DNA from: Puniceicoccales bacterium
GTDB lineage: Bacteria > Verrucomicrobiota > Verrucomicrobiia > Opitutales > Oceanipulchritudinaceae
Assembly (NCBI GenBank): GCA_030595525.1
Contig: JAUVDD010000143.1
Coordinates: 1 to 5,087, forward strand
DNA length: 5,087 nucleotides
Direction: 5' to 3'
Under the pieces are notes generated by a model, which did not search any database, had not been told where the DNA came from, and saw nothing but the letters and a program-made list of their open reading frames with translations. Shown piece by piece: positions 1 to 5,087 of the stretch; the first letter of the stretch is position 1, and every line of letters starts with the position of its first letter. Position numbers and translations under genes: made by a program.

Positions 1-493
1 GTCCTCCCGATTCGTTCATGACATTGATTGCGAATGCACATACAGTAATGATCACACATATGAGCAGGGTCGATGCGCCGCTACTGCCGACGCTTGGCAA
101 CAAATTCTGTTGGATAGCGGCCCTGGCCAAGTTGAACTGGGGCATTGTCCAGACAATGTTGGCCATCACGGTGGCAATCAGCCAGGCCCATCCCAGGAGT
201 GGGGATAAGTGGGCATTGACCAGGCGGAAGGGTGACTTCTCGACTGATAAAGTAATATAAGCAATCGCTGAGAGCATGATGATACCACAAATCATTGCCA
301 GCGGCTGCAGCCACATCAGGCCTAGTCCGGCAACTACCCCCAGATAGAGGGAACCTGCCAACGACCCTCCACCAAGGGTGATCGCACCTTGCATCCATCC
401 GGGTCCGGAGAGCTTGGTATAGGTCAGGTACTTCTTTACTCCGCCTTGGTTTTGGGCTTCCAGAATAGTTTCTTCGAAATTCTTATTACTCAT
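1..493 (-). CDS. Nramp-like multi-pass transporter, N-terminal part (C-terminus beyond left edge)
   Basis: The reading frame stays open for 164 codons from an ATG at 493 to the window edge. The product starts with a cytoplasmic, polar segment (residues 1-28), then KLSGPGWMQGAITLGGGS (27-44), which resembles the GPG entry to TM1 of Nramp proteins. Further hydrophobic segments lie near 34-58, 60-83, 99-117 and 142-158. Nramp (PF01566) proteins are APC/LeuT-fold, proton-coupled inner-membrane transporters of Mn2+ or Fe2+. Here the position of the metal-coordinating TM1 motif DPGN reads GGGS (41-44), and the third hydrophobic segment carries WTMPQF (115-120), so metal transport should not be assumed. 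Family assignment rests on remembered alignment of TM1-TM3. The TM6 MPH motif is outside the window. It is the third gene after the oxidoreductase and the DUF1080 gene, 21 bp behind the latter, so it is probably co-transcribed. A weak GGAAA at 502-506 is the likely ribosome binding site. Confidence 0.72.
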   Translation of the reverse strand, partial: MSNKNFEETILEAQNQGGVKKYLTYTKLSGPGWMQGAITLGGGSLAGSLYLGVVAGLGLMWLQPLAMICGIIMLSAIAYITLSVEKSPFRLVNAHLSPLLGWAWLIATVMANIVWTMPQFNLARAAIQQNLLPSVGSSGASTLLICVIITVCAFAINVMNESGG

Positions 494-506
494 ATTGGTT
501 GTTTCC

Positions 507-525
507 AGCGCCGTTTAAAGGCGCT
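507..525 (-). repeat. Intercistronic inverted repeat (6-bp stem, 7-nt loop)
   Basis: AGCGCC (507-512) and GGCGCT (520-525) are perfect reverse complements around a 7-nt loop. On the minus strand the loop contains the TAA stop of the DUF1080 gene (517-515), and the second arm ends directly next to the GGAAA ribosome binding site of the Nramp-like gene. No T-run follows on the minus strand, so it does not look like an intrinsic terminator. A role in mRNA stability or in tuning translation of the downstream gene is possible but is inference. Confidence 0.45.
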
Positions 526-1165
526 TTATGCGAACGTTGCGATACCAAACTTTATCACCGTGGTCCTGCAATTGAATGGGACCGATCCATGTTCCAAATC
601 CTTCGTGTTTCGTGTATTTGCTGGCTTGGAACCGTTTGTCCCAATCCTTACTTCCAATTTCAATTTCCAGCAGCTTTTTGCCATTCAGCCAATGCTCGAC
701 ATGGTTACCTTTAACAACGATGCGACCACTGTTCCACTGGCCGACTTTCTTAACAGGTTTATCATCAGGTGCAGGAACCAGATCATATAAGGCGGCGGAG
801 CGGTGGTCCGCGTCCCTGCCATCTTTATGTCTGGCATCATCAAGGACCTGGTACTCCAATCCCAAGCCGCCATTACAACGGTACTTAATCCCGCTATTTC
901 CTCCTTCGGAAATCTTCCATTCGAATGTCAGGTCGAAATCCGAATACTTTTCCTTTGTGAAAATGCTACCGGGCTTGGTGCCAATACGCCCAACGACTCC
1001 CTTCTCGATCTGCCAGCCATCACCGACAGGGTTTCCTTTACCATTTGCCCATGAGGAGAAATCCCCACTGGCGAAAAGGTCCTCACCGGACTTACCAGCA
1101 TAGGCGTTTGGCAGTAGGGCGAATAGAAGAGTAAGGAGAATGGTGGAGGAGATGATTTTCTTCAT
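515..1165 (-). CDS. Secreted DUF1080 / 3-keto-disaccharide hydrolase domain protein
   Basis: The 216-residue product has a Sec signal peptide: KK at 2-3, a hydrophobic stretch to about residue 18, and an AYA cleavage site (21-23) before G24. The rest is a single DUF1080 domain (PF06439, jelly-roll/concanavalin-like fold). Recognisable family blocks are DGWQIEKGVV (49-58), the strand YSDFDLTFEWKIS (74-86), GGNSGIKYR (88-96), GLEYQVLDD (102-110), HRSAALYDLVPAP (121-133), GQWNSGRIVVKGNHVEHWLNG (in 142-162) and the closing GPIQLQDHG...VWYRNVRIK (195-214). Members of the family cleave 3-keto-glycosides made by C3-oxidising dehydrogenases. The mature protein is expected in the periplasm or attached outside. 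I see no lipobox cysteine. The gene follows the oxidoreductase by 30 bp, which matches the expected order of oxidation then cleavage. The leader before the ATG is A/T-rich; the only purine-rich stretch, AAGGGA (1183-1188), is 17 nt upstream, too far for a normal ribosome binding site. The actual substrate is unknown. Confidence 0.92.
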   Translation of the reverse strand: MKKIISSTILLTLLFALLPNAYAGKSGEDLFASGDFSSWANGKGNPVGDGWQIEKGVVGRIGTKPGSIFTKEKYSDFDLTFEWKISEGGNSGIKYRCNGGLGLEYQVLDDARHKDGRDADHRSAALYDLVPAPDDKPVKKVGQWNSGRIVVKGNHVEHWLNGKKLLEIEIGSKDWDKRFQASKYTKHEGFGTWIGPIQLQDHGDKVWYRNVRIKRL

Positions 1166-1195
1166 AATATTGTAGTTTTAATTCCCTTACATCGA

Positions 1196-2596
1196 CTATA
1201 GGCGATAAAACTCTTCCCAACCTTTACGTGGAGCCGGATCGAGAAGTGCCTGTGCAATATTGTTGTTGGTGATCTTCTTTGTTTTGCGATCAAATTGCAG
1301 CTCTCCGCCGAGTCGTTGGGCAATTACTCCAAGATTGAAAACCTGTGTAAGCGGGCCACTTACGCTGAACGGTGACCGCGTCTCTTCTTCTCCTTTACAT
1401 GCCAGAAGGAAATTCTCGTGGTGGTTGGAATTCTTTTGCTGGAAGGTCGGTAGTGAACGCCTGATGTCCATGTACTTCTCTCTAGGAATTATCTGCAGGA
1501 CGTCACTGTGGGAACCTCCTTTAAATACATGCTCGCCTCCATAAATGATTTTCCCGCATTTATTTGGTTCCACAGGTTTACGGGAGGATTTTCCGGTTTC
1601 CTTATCGACCACCAGATCACCATATTCCTCTTCGAATGTGGGAATGTTTTCGACCCCATCGTGCCAGAAAATATCGCAGGCTGGCATGCCTTTGCGTTTT
1701 GGGAATTTAAATTCGATGATCGTGGCTTGTGGGAAGACAAACTTGTTTGCTCCGTCCCGCAATACCGCAGATATCTTCCGCGGAAGACCTAGTTTCAGGA
1801 ACCGATGGGACGTATCCAGAATGTGTGGTCCCCAGTCACCAAAAGCTCCGCTTCCATAGTCAAACCAGCTTCGCCAGTTGCCCGGATGCAGCTTTTTACT
1901 GTGTGGGTGAACCGGAGCTGAACTTAGCCAAGTGTCCCAATCCATTCCCTGGGGTAGCGGATCGCTCGGATATTCCGTGACACTTGCTCCCCAGCCATGC
2001 CAGCGGCGTCCCTTGTTCATGGTCGCCACGATCTTGGTGACGTCCTTGATAACACCCGCCTCAGTCCATGCTTTGAACTGGAAGTGGTTCCCTCCGGAGT
2101 GTCCCTGGTTGCCCATCTGGGTCGCTACACCACTGCGCTCAGCGAGGTCCATCAACCGCTCAACTTGCCCAAATGTATGGGCCAGGGGCTTTTCTACATA
2201 AACATGCTTTCCTAACGACATCGCTAGCATGGCAATCGCAAAGTGGGCGTGATCGGGGGTGGAAATCAGAACCGCGTCGATCTGGTTCTCCATCTTGTCG
2301 AACATTTTACGGAAATCGGTGAAGCGAGGTACCTTCGGATGCGCCGTCAATGCATCCACACATTGTTTTCCCTGCAGATCCACATCACATAATGCTACGA
2401 TGTTACACATACCCGTCTGGCTGACCGTTTTGAAGTTGCCTCCGCCACGGTTTCCAATCCCTACCACGGCCAGATTTACCCGCTCACTCGGTGGCAATAT
2501 CCCGCTTGAGGACTTCTGGCCAAAGACCATGTAGGAGGGGAGTATTGTGATGCCGCTAAACGCACCTGTTGATTTGAGGAAATTACGTCGGTTCAT
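1196..2596 (-). CDS. Tat-exported Gfo/Idh/MocA family oxidoreductase
   Basis: NAD(P)-dependent sugar oxidoreductase family, 466 residues from the ATG at 2596. The N-terminus MNRRNFLKSTG is a classic twin-arginine signal (R3-R4), followed by a hydrophobic stretch, so the folded, cofactor-loaded enzyme is expected in the periplasm. The Rossmann fold begins at VNLAVVGIGNRGGGN (40-54, GxGxxG at 46-51), with acidic CDVD (70-73) after strand 2, favouring NAD(H). STPDHAH (112-118) and the family hallmark EKP (135-137) follow, then GNQGHS (162-167). The C-terminal substrate domain has WRSWFDYGSGAFGDWGPHILD spread over 241-261, with H258 in the usual catalytic position. It is the first gene of a minus-strand operon with the DUF1080 hydrolase, consistent with making a 3-keto sugar for it. 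In-frame GTG (2617) and TTG (2632) starts would add 7 or 12 residues. I prefer the ATG because it places the RR motif at the very start, although its AGAGG (spacing 1 nt) is not a good ribosome binding site. Substrate unknown. Confidence 0.93.
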   Translation of the reverse strand: MNRRNFLKSTGAFSGITILPSYMVFGQKSSSGILPPSERVNLAVVGIGNRGGGNFKTVSQTGMCNIVALCDVDLQGKQCVDALTAHPKVPRFTDFRKMFDKMENQIDAVLISTPDHAHFAIAMLAMSLGKHVYVEKPLAHTFGQVERLMDLAERSGVATQMGNQGHSGGNHFQFKAWTEAGVIKDVTKIVATMNKGRRWHGWGASVTEYPSDPLPQGMDWDTWLSSAPVHPHSKKLHPGNWRSWFDYGSGAFGDWGPHILDTSHRFLKLGLPRKISAVLRDGANKFVFPQATIIEFKFPKRKGMPACDIFWHDGVENIPTFEEEYGDLVVDKETGKSSRKPVEPNKCGKIIYGGEHVFKGGSHSDVLQIIPREKYMDIRRSLPTFQQKNSNHHENFLLACKGEEETRSPFSVSGPLTQVFNLGVIAQRLGGELQFDRKTKKITNNNIAQALLDPAPRKGWEEFYRL

Positions 2597-2628
2597 GCCT
2601 CTTTTGTTGTCATTCACTCTCTTATTTG

Positions 2629-2661
2629 TCAAAAAGTTTATTTACTAAACAAACAAATTGA
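2629..2661. promoter_or_regulatory. Candidate ROK-repressor operator (33-bp imperfect palindrome)
   Basis: In the divergent intergenic region, GTTTATTTA (2636-2644) and TAAACAAAC (2646-2654) form an inverted repeat around C2645, complementary at 8 of 9 positions (mismatch 2640/2650). The symmetry continues outward: TCAA (2629-2632) pairs with TTGA (2658-2661) at exactly matching distance, with unpaired AAA on both sides. From memory, Bacillus XylR, a ROK repressor, uses operators with GTTTGTTT-type arms, so this site is a plausible target of the ROK protein encoded at 2704. It would sit about 33 bp upstream of the oxidoreductase ATG and 43 bp upstream of the ROK ATG, able to control both. Binding is inferred, not shown. 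Confidence 0.62.
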
Positions 2662-2686
2662 GATTGTCTGAGATGGTGCAAGCTGT

Positions 2687-2692
2687 AGGGGA
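2687..2692 (+). promoter_or_regulatory. Probable ribosome binding site of the ROK gene
   Basis: AGGGGA ends 11 nt before the ATG at 2704, which is longer than the usual 5-9 nt but is the only good Shine-Dalgarno-like stretch there. No alternative in-frame start upstream was found that would place it better. Confidence 0.4.
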
Positions 2693-2703
2693 ATAAGTAA
2701 GAG

Positions 2704-3903
2704 ATGGTAAAGAAGGAACGATTTGACCGGAGCGACATTCGAAAGCTGAATGCGATCAGCGTTTTAAACCAGCTGAGGAGGCAGGGGGAGCTATCGCGGG
2801 CCCAGATAGCGAACCAGCTTGGGCTGACCCGGGCGACGGTTTCATCGATTGTTTCAGACCTGATAGATAGTTCTCTTGTGAAGGAGACAGCCTTTACGGA
2901 AGGCGTGACTGGGCGACCAGGCTTACTTTTGAAATTGAACCCTGATTGCGGGTGCATGATTGGCGTGGAAATCGACTTGGACCGGATATCGGTGATCGTG
3001 GCGGACCTTGGCCAGGAGGTGATCTGGGAAGCTGAAGAAGGAATCGAAGTAGGGATCCGTCCGGAAAAGTGCCTGAGCATGGCAGAGGAACTGGTAAAGG
3101 AAGGCTTATCGAGAGGGAAGGACCGTGGCTTGGATTGTTTTGGAATATGTGTCGCTTGGGCAGGATTGGTGAACCGGTATGCCGGTGAGCTATCCTACGG
3201 ACCAACCTTTGGCTGGGAGCACGTTCCCTTGAAGAGCACTTGGGAGAAGCGGTTTAATGTGCCGGTATTTGTAGAAAATGAGGCGCACGCCGGAGCGATG
3301 GGAGCCTTTCATTTTGGACCGACTGAGGGGACCCTTAACTTAATCTACCTGAGTATTGGATACGGATTGGCCGCAGGTGTTTTCACGGATGGAGTCCTGT
3401 TGCGTGGTCAGAACGGATATGCTGGCCAGGTGGGGCATTCATCATTTGCCGACAATCAGATTGTCTGTGGCTGTGGGAAAACGGGTTGCTGGGTAACGGA
3501 AGTCGGAGCCCGGGCTGTTCTGCGAAAACTTGCGGACATCGGATTGAACCTGCCTTCAAATGATGCGGTCGACATTGTAAAATCGATCGATGACCTGCTG
3601 CAAAGCGGGGACGCACGAGTGAAGAGGGTGCTGGAAAGTGTGGGCCGGCAAATAGGACGTGGACTGGCGCCGATGGTACAGACCTTCGATCCATCTCAAG
3701 TGATCATTGGTGGTCGATTGGGGCGTCTTTTGAAACATGCGGAGCCAGCGATTCGAAAAGGCTGGGAAGAGGAAGTGCTACCACAAATGTCTGAGACGCT
3801 GCAGATATCGGTAAGCGACAGTCACCAGGACCACCTGATGGGATGTTTGGCCACCGTATTTGATGCAGTCATGAAAAATCCTCCAATTGGCGCAAAAGGA
3901 TAG
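2704..3903 (+). CDS. ROK-family transcriptional repressor (XylR/NagC type)
   Basis: The 399-residue length is typical of ROK repressors rather than ROK kinases (about 300). A winged helix-turn-helix occupies about 15-79: the HTH core runs from LSRAQIANQLGL (30-41) through TRATVSSIVSDLI (42-54), and the wing ends in GRPGLLLKLN (70-79). The ROK sugar-binding domain follows: GVEIDLDRI (87-95), VENEAHAG (190-197), then GYAGQVGH (238-245) and CGCGKTGCWVTE (255-266). The structural zinc ligands H245, C255, C257 and C262 are all present. Kinase features are degraded: the catalytic Asp of the ENDAN motif is E193, the GTG phosphate loop reads GYG (219-221), and the Glu of GExGH is Q242. It should therefore sense a sugar or derivative without phosphorylating it. 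It is transcribed divergently from the oxidoreductase operon, with a palindromic operator candidate between them, so local repression relieved by a sugar ligand is the likely role. The exact inducer cannot be read from sequence. Confidence 0.93.
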   Translation: MVKKERFDRSDIRKLNAISVLNQLRRQGELSRAQIANQLGLTRATVSSIVSDLIDSSLVKETAFTEGVTGRPGLLLKLNPDCGCMIGVEIDLDRISVIVADLGQEVIWEAEEGIEVGIRPEKCLSMAEELVKEGLSRGKDRGLDCFGICVAWAGLVNRYAGELSYGPTFGWEHVPLKSTWEKRFNVPVFVENEAHAGAMGAFHFGPTEGTLNLIYLSIGYGLAAGVFTDGVLLRGQNGYAGQVGHSSFADNQIVCGCGKTGCWVTEVGARAVLRKLADIGLNLPSNDAVDIVKSIDDLLQSGDARVKRVLESVGRQIGRGLAPMVQTFDPSQVIIGGRLGRLLKHAEPAIRKGWEEEVLPQMSETLQISVSDSHQDHLMGCLATVFDAVMKNPPIGAKG

Positions 3904-3941
3904 ATTTTTCCTGAGAAATAACCATGGTCTGAAAACAAAAC

Positions 3942-3947
3942 GGAAAA
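3942..3947 (+). promoter_or_regulatory. Ribosome binding site of the CDF transporter gene
   Basis: GGAAAA lies 1 nt before the ATG at 3949, with its GGA core 4 nt away. It is weak but supports this start. The ATG at 3924 is followed by a stop after two codons and cannot be the start. Confidence 0.4.
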
Positions 3948-3948
3948 C

Positions 3949-4890
3949 ATGGCAGGATCATCAAAGAAAGTCATCATTGCGGCACTGATCGGGAACGGCC
4001 TGATCGCCATAACGAAGTTCATTGCGGCTGGAATGACCCGCAGTTCGGCAATGTTATCGGAAGGAATTCACTCGCTGGTCGATACGGGAAATCAGGTACT
4101 CTTGCTATATGGTATGTTTAAATCAAAGCGACCCGCTGATAAGGAATATCCTTTCGGTCATGGACGAGAGATTTATTTCTGGAGCTTTATCGTCGCTATC
4201 TTGATTTTTGCGGTGGGTGCGGGAGTCTCAGTTTACGAGGGTGTTCGCCACTTGATTCATCCCCAGGAAATCGGTAATTCCTATGTGAACTACATCGTGC
4301 TGGCTTTTGCCATGGTCTTCGAGGGAGCGGCATGGCTGTATGCATGGAAGGCGTTCAACAAGCATCGTGGAAAGAAGGGTTATTTCAAGGCAGTGCACGA
4401 TGGCAAGGACCCGACAATGTTTGTGGTCTTGTTCGAAGATTCCGCCGCGTTGCTGGGACTGCTGGTGGCATTTGTGGGTGTTCTGCTCACGGACATTACG
4501 GGGAATTCTTATTTTGATGGAGCAGCTTCGATCATTATCGGACTGATTCTTGGGGCAACCGCCATTTGGTTGGCCTATGAGACCAAGAGTTTGCTCATAG
4601 GGGAAAGTGCGGACGAAAAGACGGTTAACCGGCTGAAGGGAATCGCGCTTGCTCACGATGAAGTGGAAGCAGTCAACGAAGTGCTGACCATGCACTTGGG
4701 GCCGGAAGATATTCTGGTTAATTTGAGCGTTGATTTTGTTAACGATGTGATGGCGGACAAGGTTGAAGAGGTTGTTGCCGAGATCACCCGGGAGTACCGT
4801 GAACAGTTTCCCGCAGTGAAGAGAGTCTTTATTGAAGCGGAAGAGCGCGGTAAAAAATTGTTGTCGTCAGGACGAGCGGCGAACGATTAA
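3949..4890 (+). CDS. Cation diffusion facilitator (CDF) transporter, ZnT9-like
   Basis: 313 residues, the usual size for an inner-membrane CDF metal/proton antiporter. Membrane segments are near 8-28, 33-56, 76-100, 112-134, 157-180 and 188-212, followed by a cytoplasmic C-terminal domain (213-313) with the alpha/beta pattern used for dimerisation. TM2 carries SEGIHSLVDTGNQ (37-49), giving the HxxxD metal site H41/D45. PFGHGREIYFWSF (68-80) is the conserved TM2-TM3 connection. TM5 has LFEDSAALLG (161-170) in place of the HxxxD of YiiP-type proteins; EDSAALLG together with FDGAASIIIG (189-198) is what I recognise from the ZnT9/SLC30A9-like branch. Likely substrates are divalent metals such as Zn2+, but specificity is not readable. 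It lies 45 bp after the ROK gene on the same strand, with no convincing terminator between, so co-transcription is possible. Its last 24 bp overlap the end of the convergent LacI-type gene. Confidence 0.93.
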   Translation: MAGSSKKVIIAALIGNGLIAITKFIAAGMTRSSAMLSEGIHSLVDTGNQVLLLYGMFKSKRPADKEYPFGHGREIYFWSFIVAILIFAVGAGVSVYEGVRHLIHPQEIGNSYVNYIVLAFAMVFEGAAWLYAWKAFNKHRGKKGYFKAVHDGKDPTMFVVLFEDSAALLGLLVAFVGVLLTDITGNSYFDGAASIIIGLILGATAIWLAYETKSLLIGESADEKTVNRLKGIALAHDEVEAVNEVLTMHLGPEDILVNLSVDFVNDVMADKVEEVVAEITREYREQFPAVKRVFIEAEERGKKLLSSGRAAND

Positions 4891-5087
4891 TTTCCCTGAA
4901 TGGGATCCGTTCGGAGGATTATCCGGATCGAGGATTGCCTTGAAGGCATCTTGAACCATCTGGCCAACTGGCTGACGAATAGTAGTAATTGGGGGAATAA
5001 ACTCCGATGCTGCAGGGATATCATCAAAGCCGGTGACAGCGATCTGTTCCGGGACCTTGATTCTTCCTTCATAAAGAGCGTGCAGGG
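4867..5087 (-). CDS. LacI/GalR-family transcriptional regulator, C-terminal segment (gene enters from right edge)
   Basis: The minus-strand frame is open from the right edge to a TGA at 4869-4867, giving the last 72 residues. IKVPEQIAVTGFDDIPAASE, then FIPPITTIRQPVGQM, and the ending KLIVRRSS are unmistakable LacI/GalR effector-domain signatures: the VPxxIAVxGFDD strand, the PPxTTIRQP segment, and the final LxVRxS strand that closes the periplasmic-binding-protein-like core. The DNA-binding HTH and most of the domain are outside the window. LacI proteins are cytoplasmic repressors or activators that usually respond to sugars, and the target here is unknown. The gene converges on the CDF gene and overlaps its 3' end by 24 bp. 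The reading frame is confirmed by the family-typical C-terminus, not only by openness. Confidence 0.9.
   Translation of the reverse strand, partial: LHALYEGRIKVPEQIAVTGFDDIPAASEFIPPITTIRQPVGQMVQDAFKAILDPDNPPNGSHSGKLIVRRSS

Noticed and set aside
81..398. Minus-strand 105-codon frame within the left gene
   Set aside because: It is out of frame with the Nramp-like reading frame, which runs through the whole region from 493 to the window edge and gives coherent membrane segments.
389..1103. Plus-strand open frames opposite the DUF1080 gene (for example 389-790 and 576-1103)
   Set aside because: They are antisense to a clearly recognisable protein, show no family features and have low-complexity, cysteine- and proline-rich translations typical of shadow frames.
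2627..2632. Perfect TTGACA on the minus strand as a -35 box for the oxidoreductase operon
   Set aside because: At 16-18 bp spacing the downstream hexamers (such as CAACAA) do not resemble TATAAT, so no sigma-70 promoter can be supported.
3904..3921. Possible terminator after the ROK gene (TTTC...GAAA)
   Set aside because: The stem is only about 4 A/T-rich base pairs and is not followed by a T-run.
3924..3932. ATG GTC TGA between the ROK and CDF genes
   Set aside because: It is a two-codon frame without a ribosome binding site and is not a gene.
4893..4915. Small inverted repeats TCCC/GGGA and TCCG/CGGA after the CDF gene
   Set aside because: The stems are 4 bp, lie inside the LacI coding sequence and have no T-tract, so they are expected by chance.
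4887..5072. Minus-strand 61-codon frame at the right end
   Set aside because: A different frame of the same strand encodes an unmistakable LacI C-terminus, so this one is a shadow.

Overview
The window carries six protein-coding genes, two of them cut by the window edges, on about 5.1 kb of bacterial DNA with roughly balanced base composition (judged by eye). Gene density is high and spacers are short. I see no RNA genes, insertion sequences, CRISPR arrays or frameshifts. The protein families (a Tat-exported Gfo/Idh/MocA oxidoreductase, an exported DUF1080/3-keto-disaccharide hydrolase domain protein, an Nramp-like membrane protein, ROK and LacI sugar-type regulators) and weak ribosome binding sites suggest a Gram-negative polysaccharide or glycoside degrader. 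A PVC-group bacterium, perhaps Verrucomicrobiota, is my best guess, but this is an inference.

Left half, minus strand, read right to left: a Tat-signal Gfo/Idh/MocA oxidoreductase (about 1196-2596), then after 30 bp a Sec-signal DUF1080 protein (515-1165), then after 21 bp an Nramp-like transporter whose C-terminal part lies beyond the left edge (1-493). The tight spacing argues for one operon. The first two enzymes fit a periplasmic route in which a sugar is oxidised at C3 and the 3-keto-glycoside is then cleaved. The third protein looks like an Nramp relative, but the metal-coordinating DPGN motif appears to be replaced by GGGS, so its cargo is open.

Middle: a divergent intergenic region (2597-2703) separates this operon from a plus-strand ROK-family repressor (2704-3903). 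It contains a long imperfect palindrome (2629-2661) built on GTTTRTTTA half-sites, resembling from memory the operators of XylR-type ROK repressors. The simplest model is that the ROK protein binds it and controls the oxidoreductase operon and possibly itself.

Right: a cation diffusion facilitator transporter of the ZnT9-like type (3949-4890) follows the repressor after 45 bp. It converges with, and overlaps by 24 bp, the end of a minus-strand LacI/GalR-family regulator (4867-5087), of which only the C-terminal effector-domain segment is inside the window.
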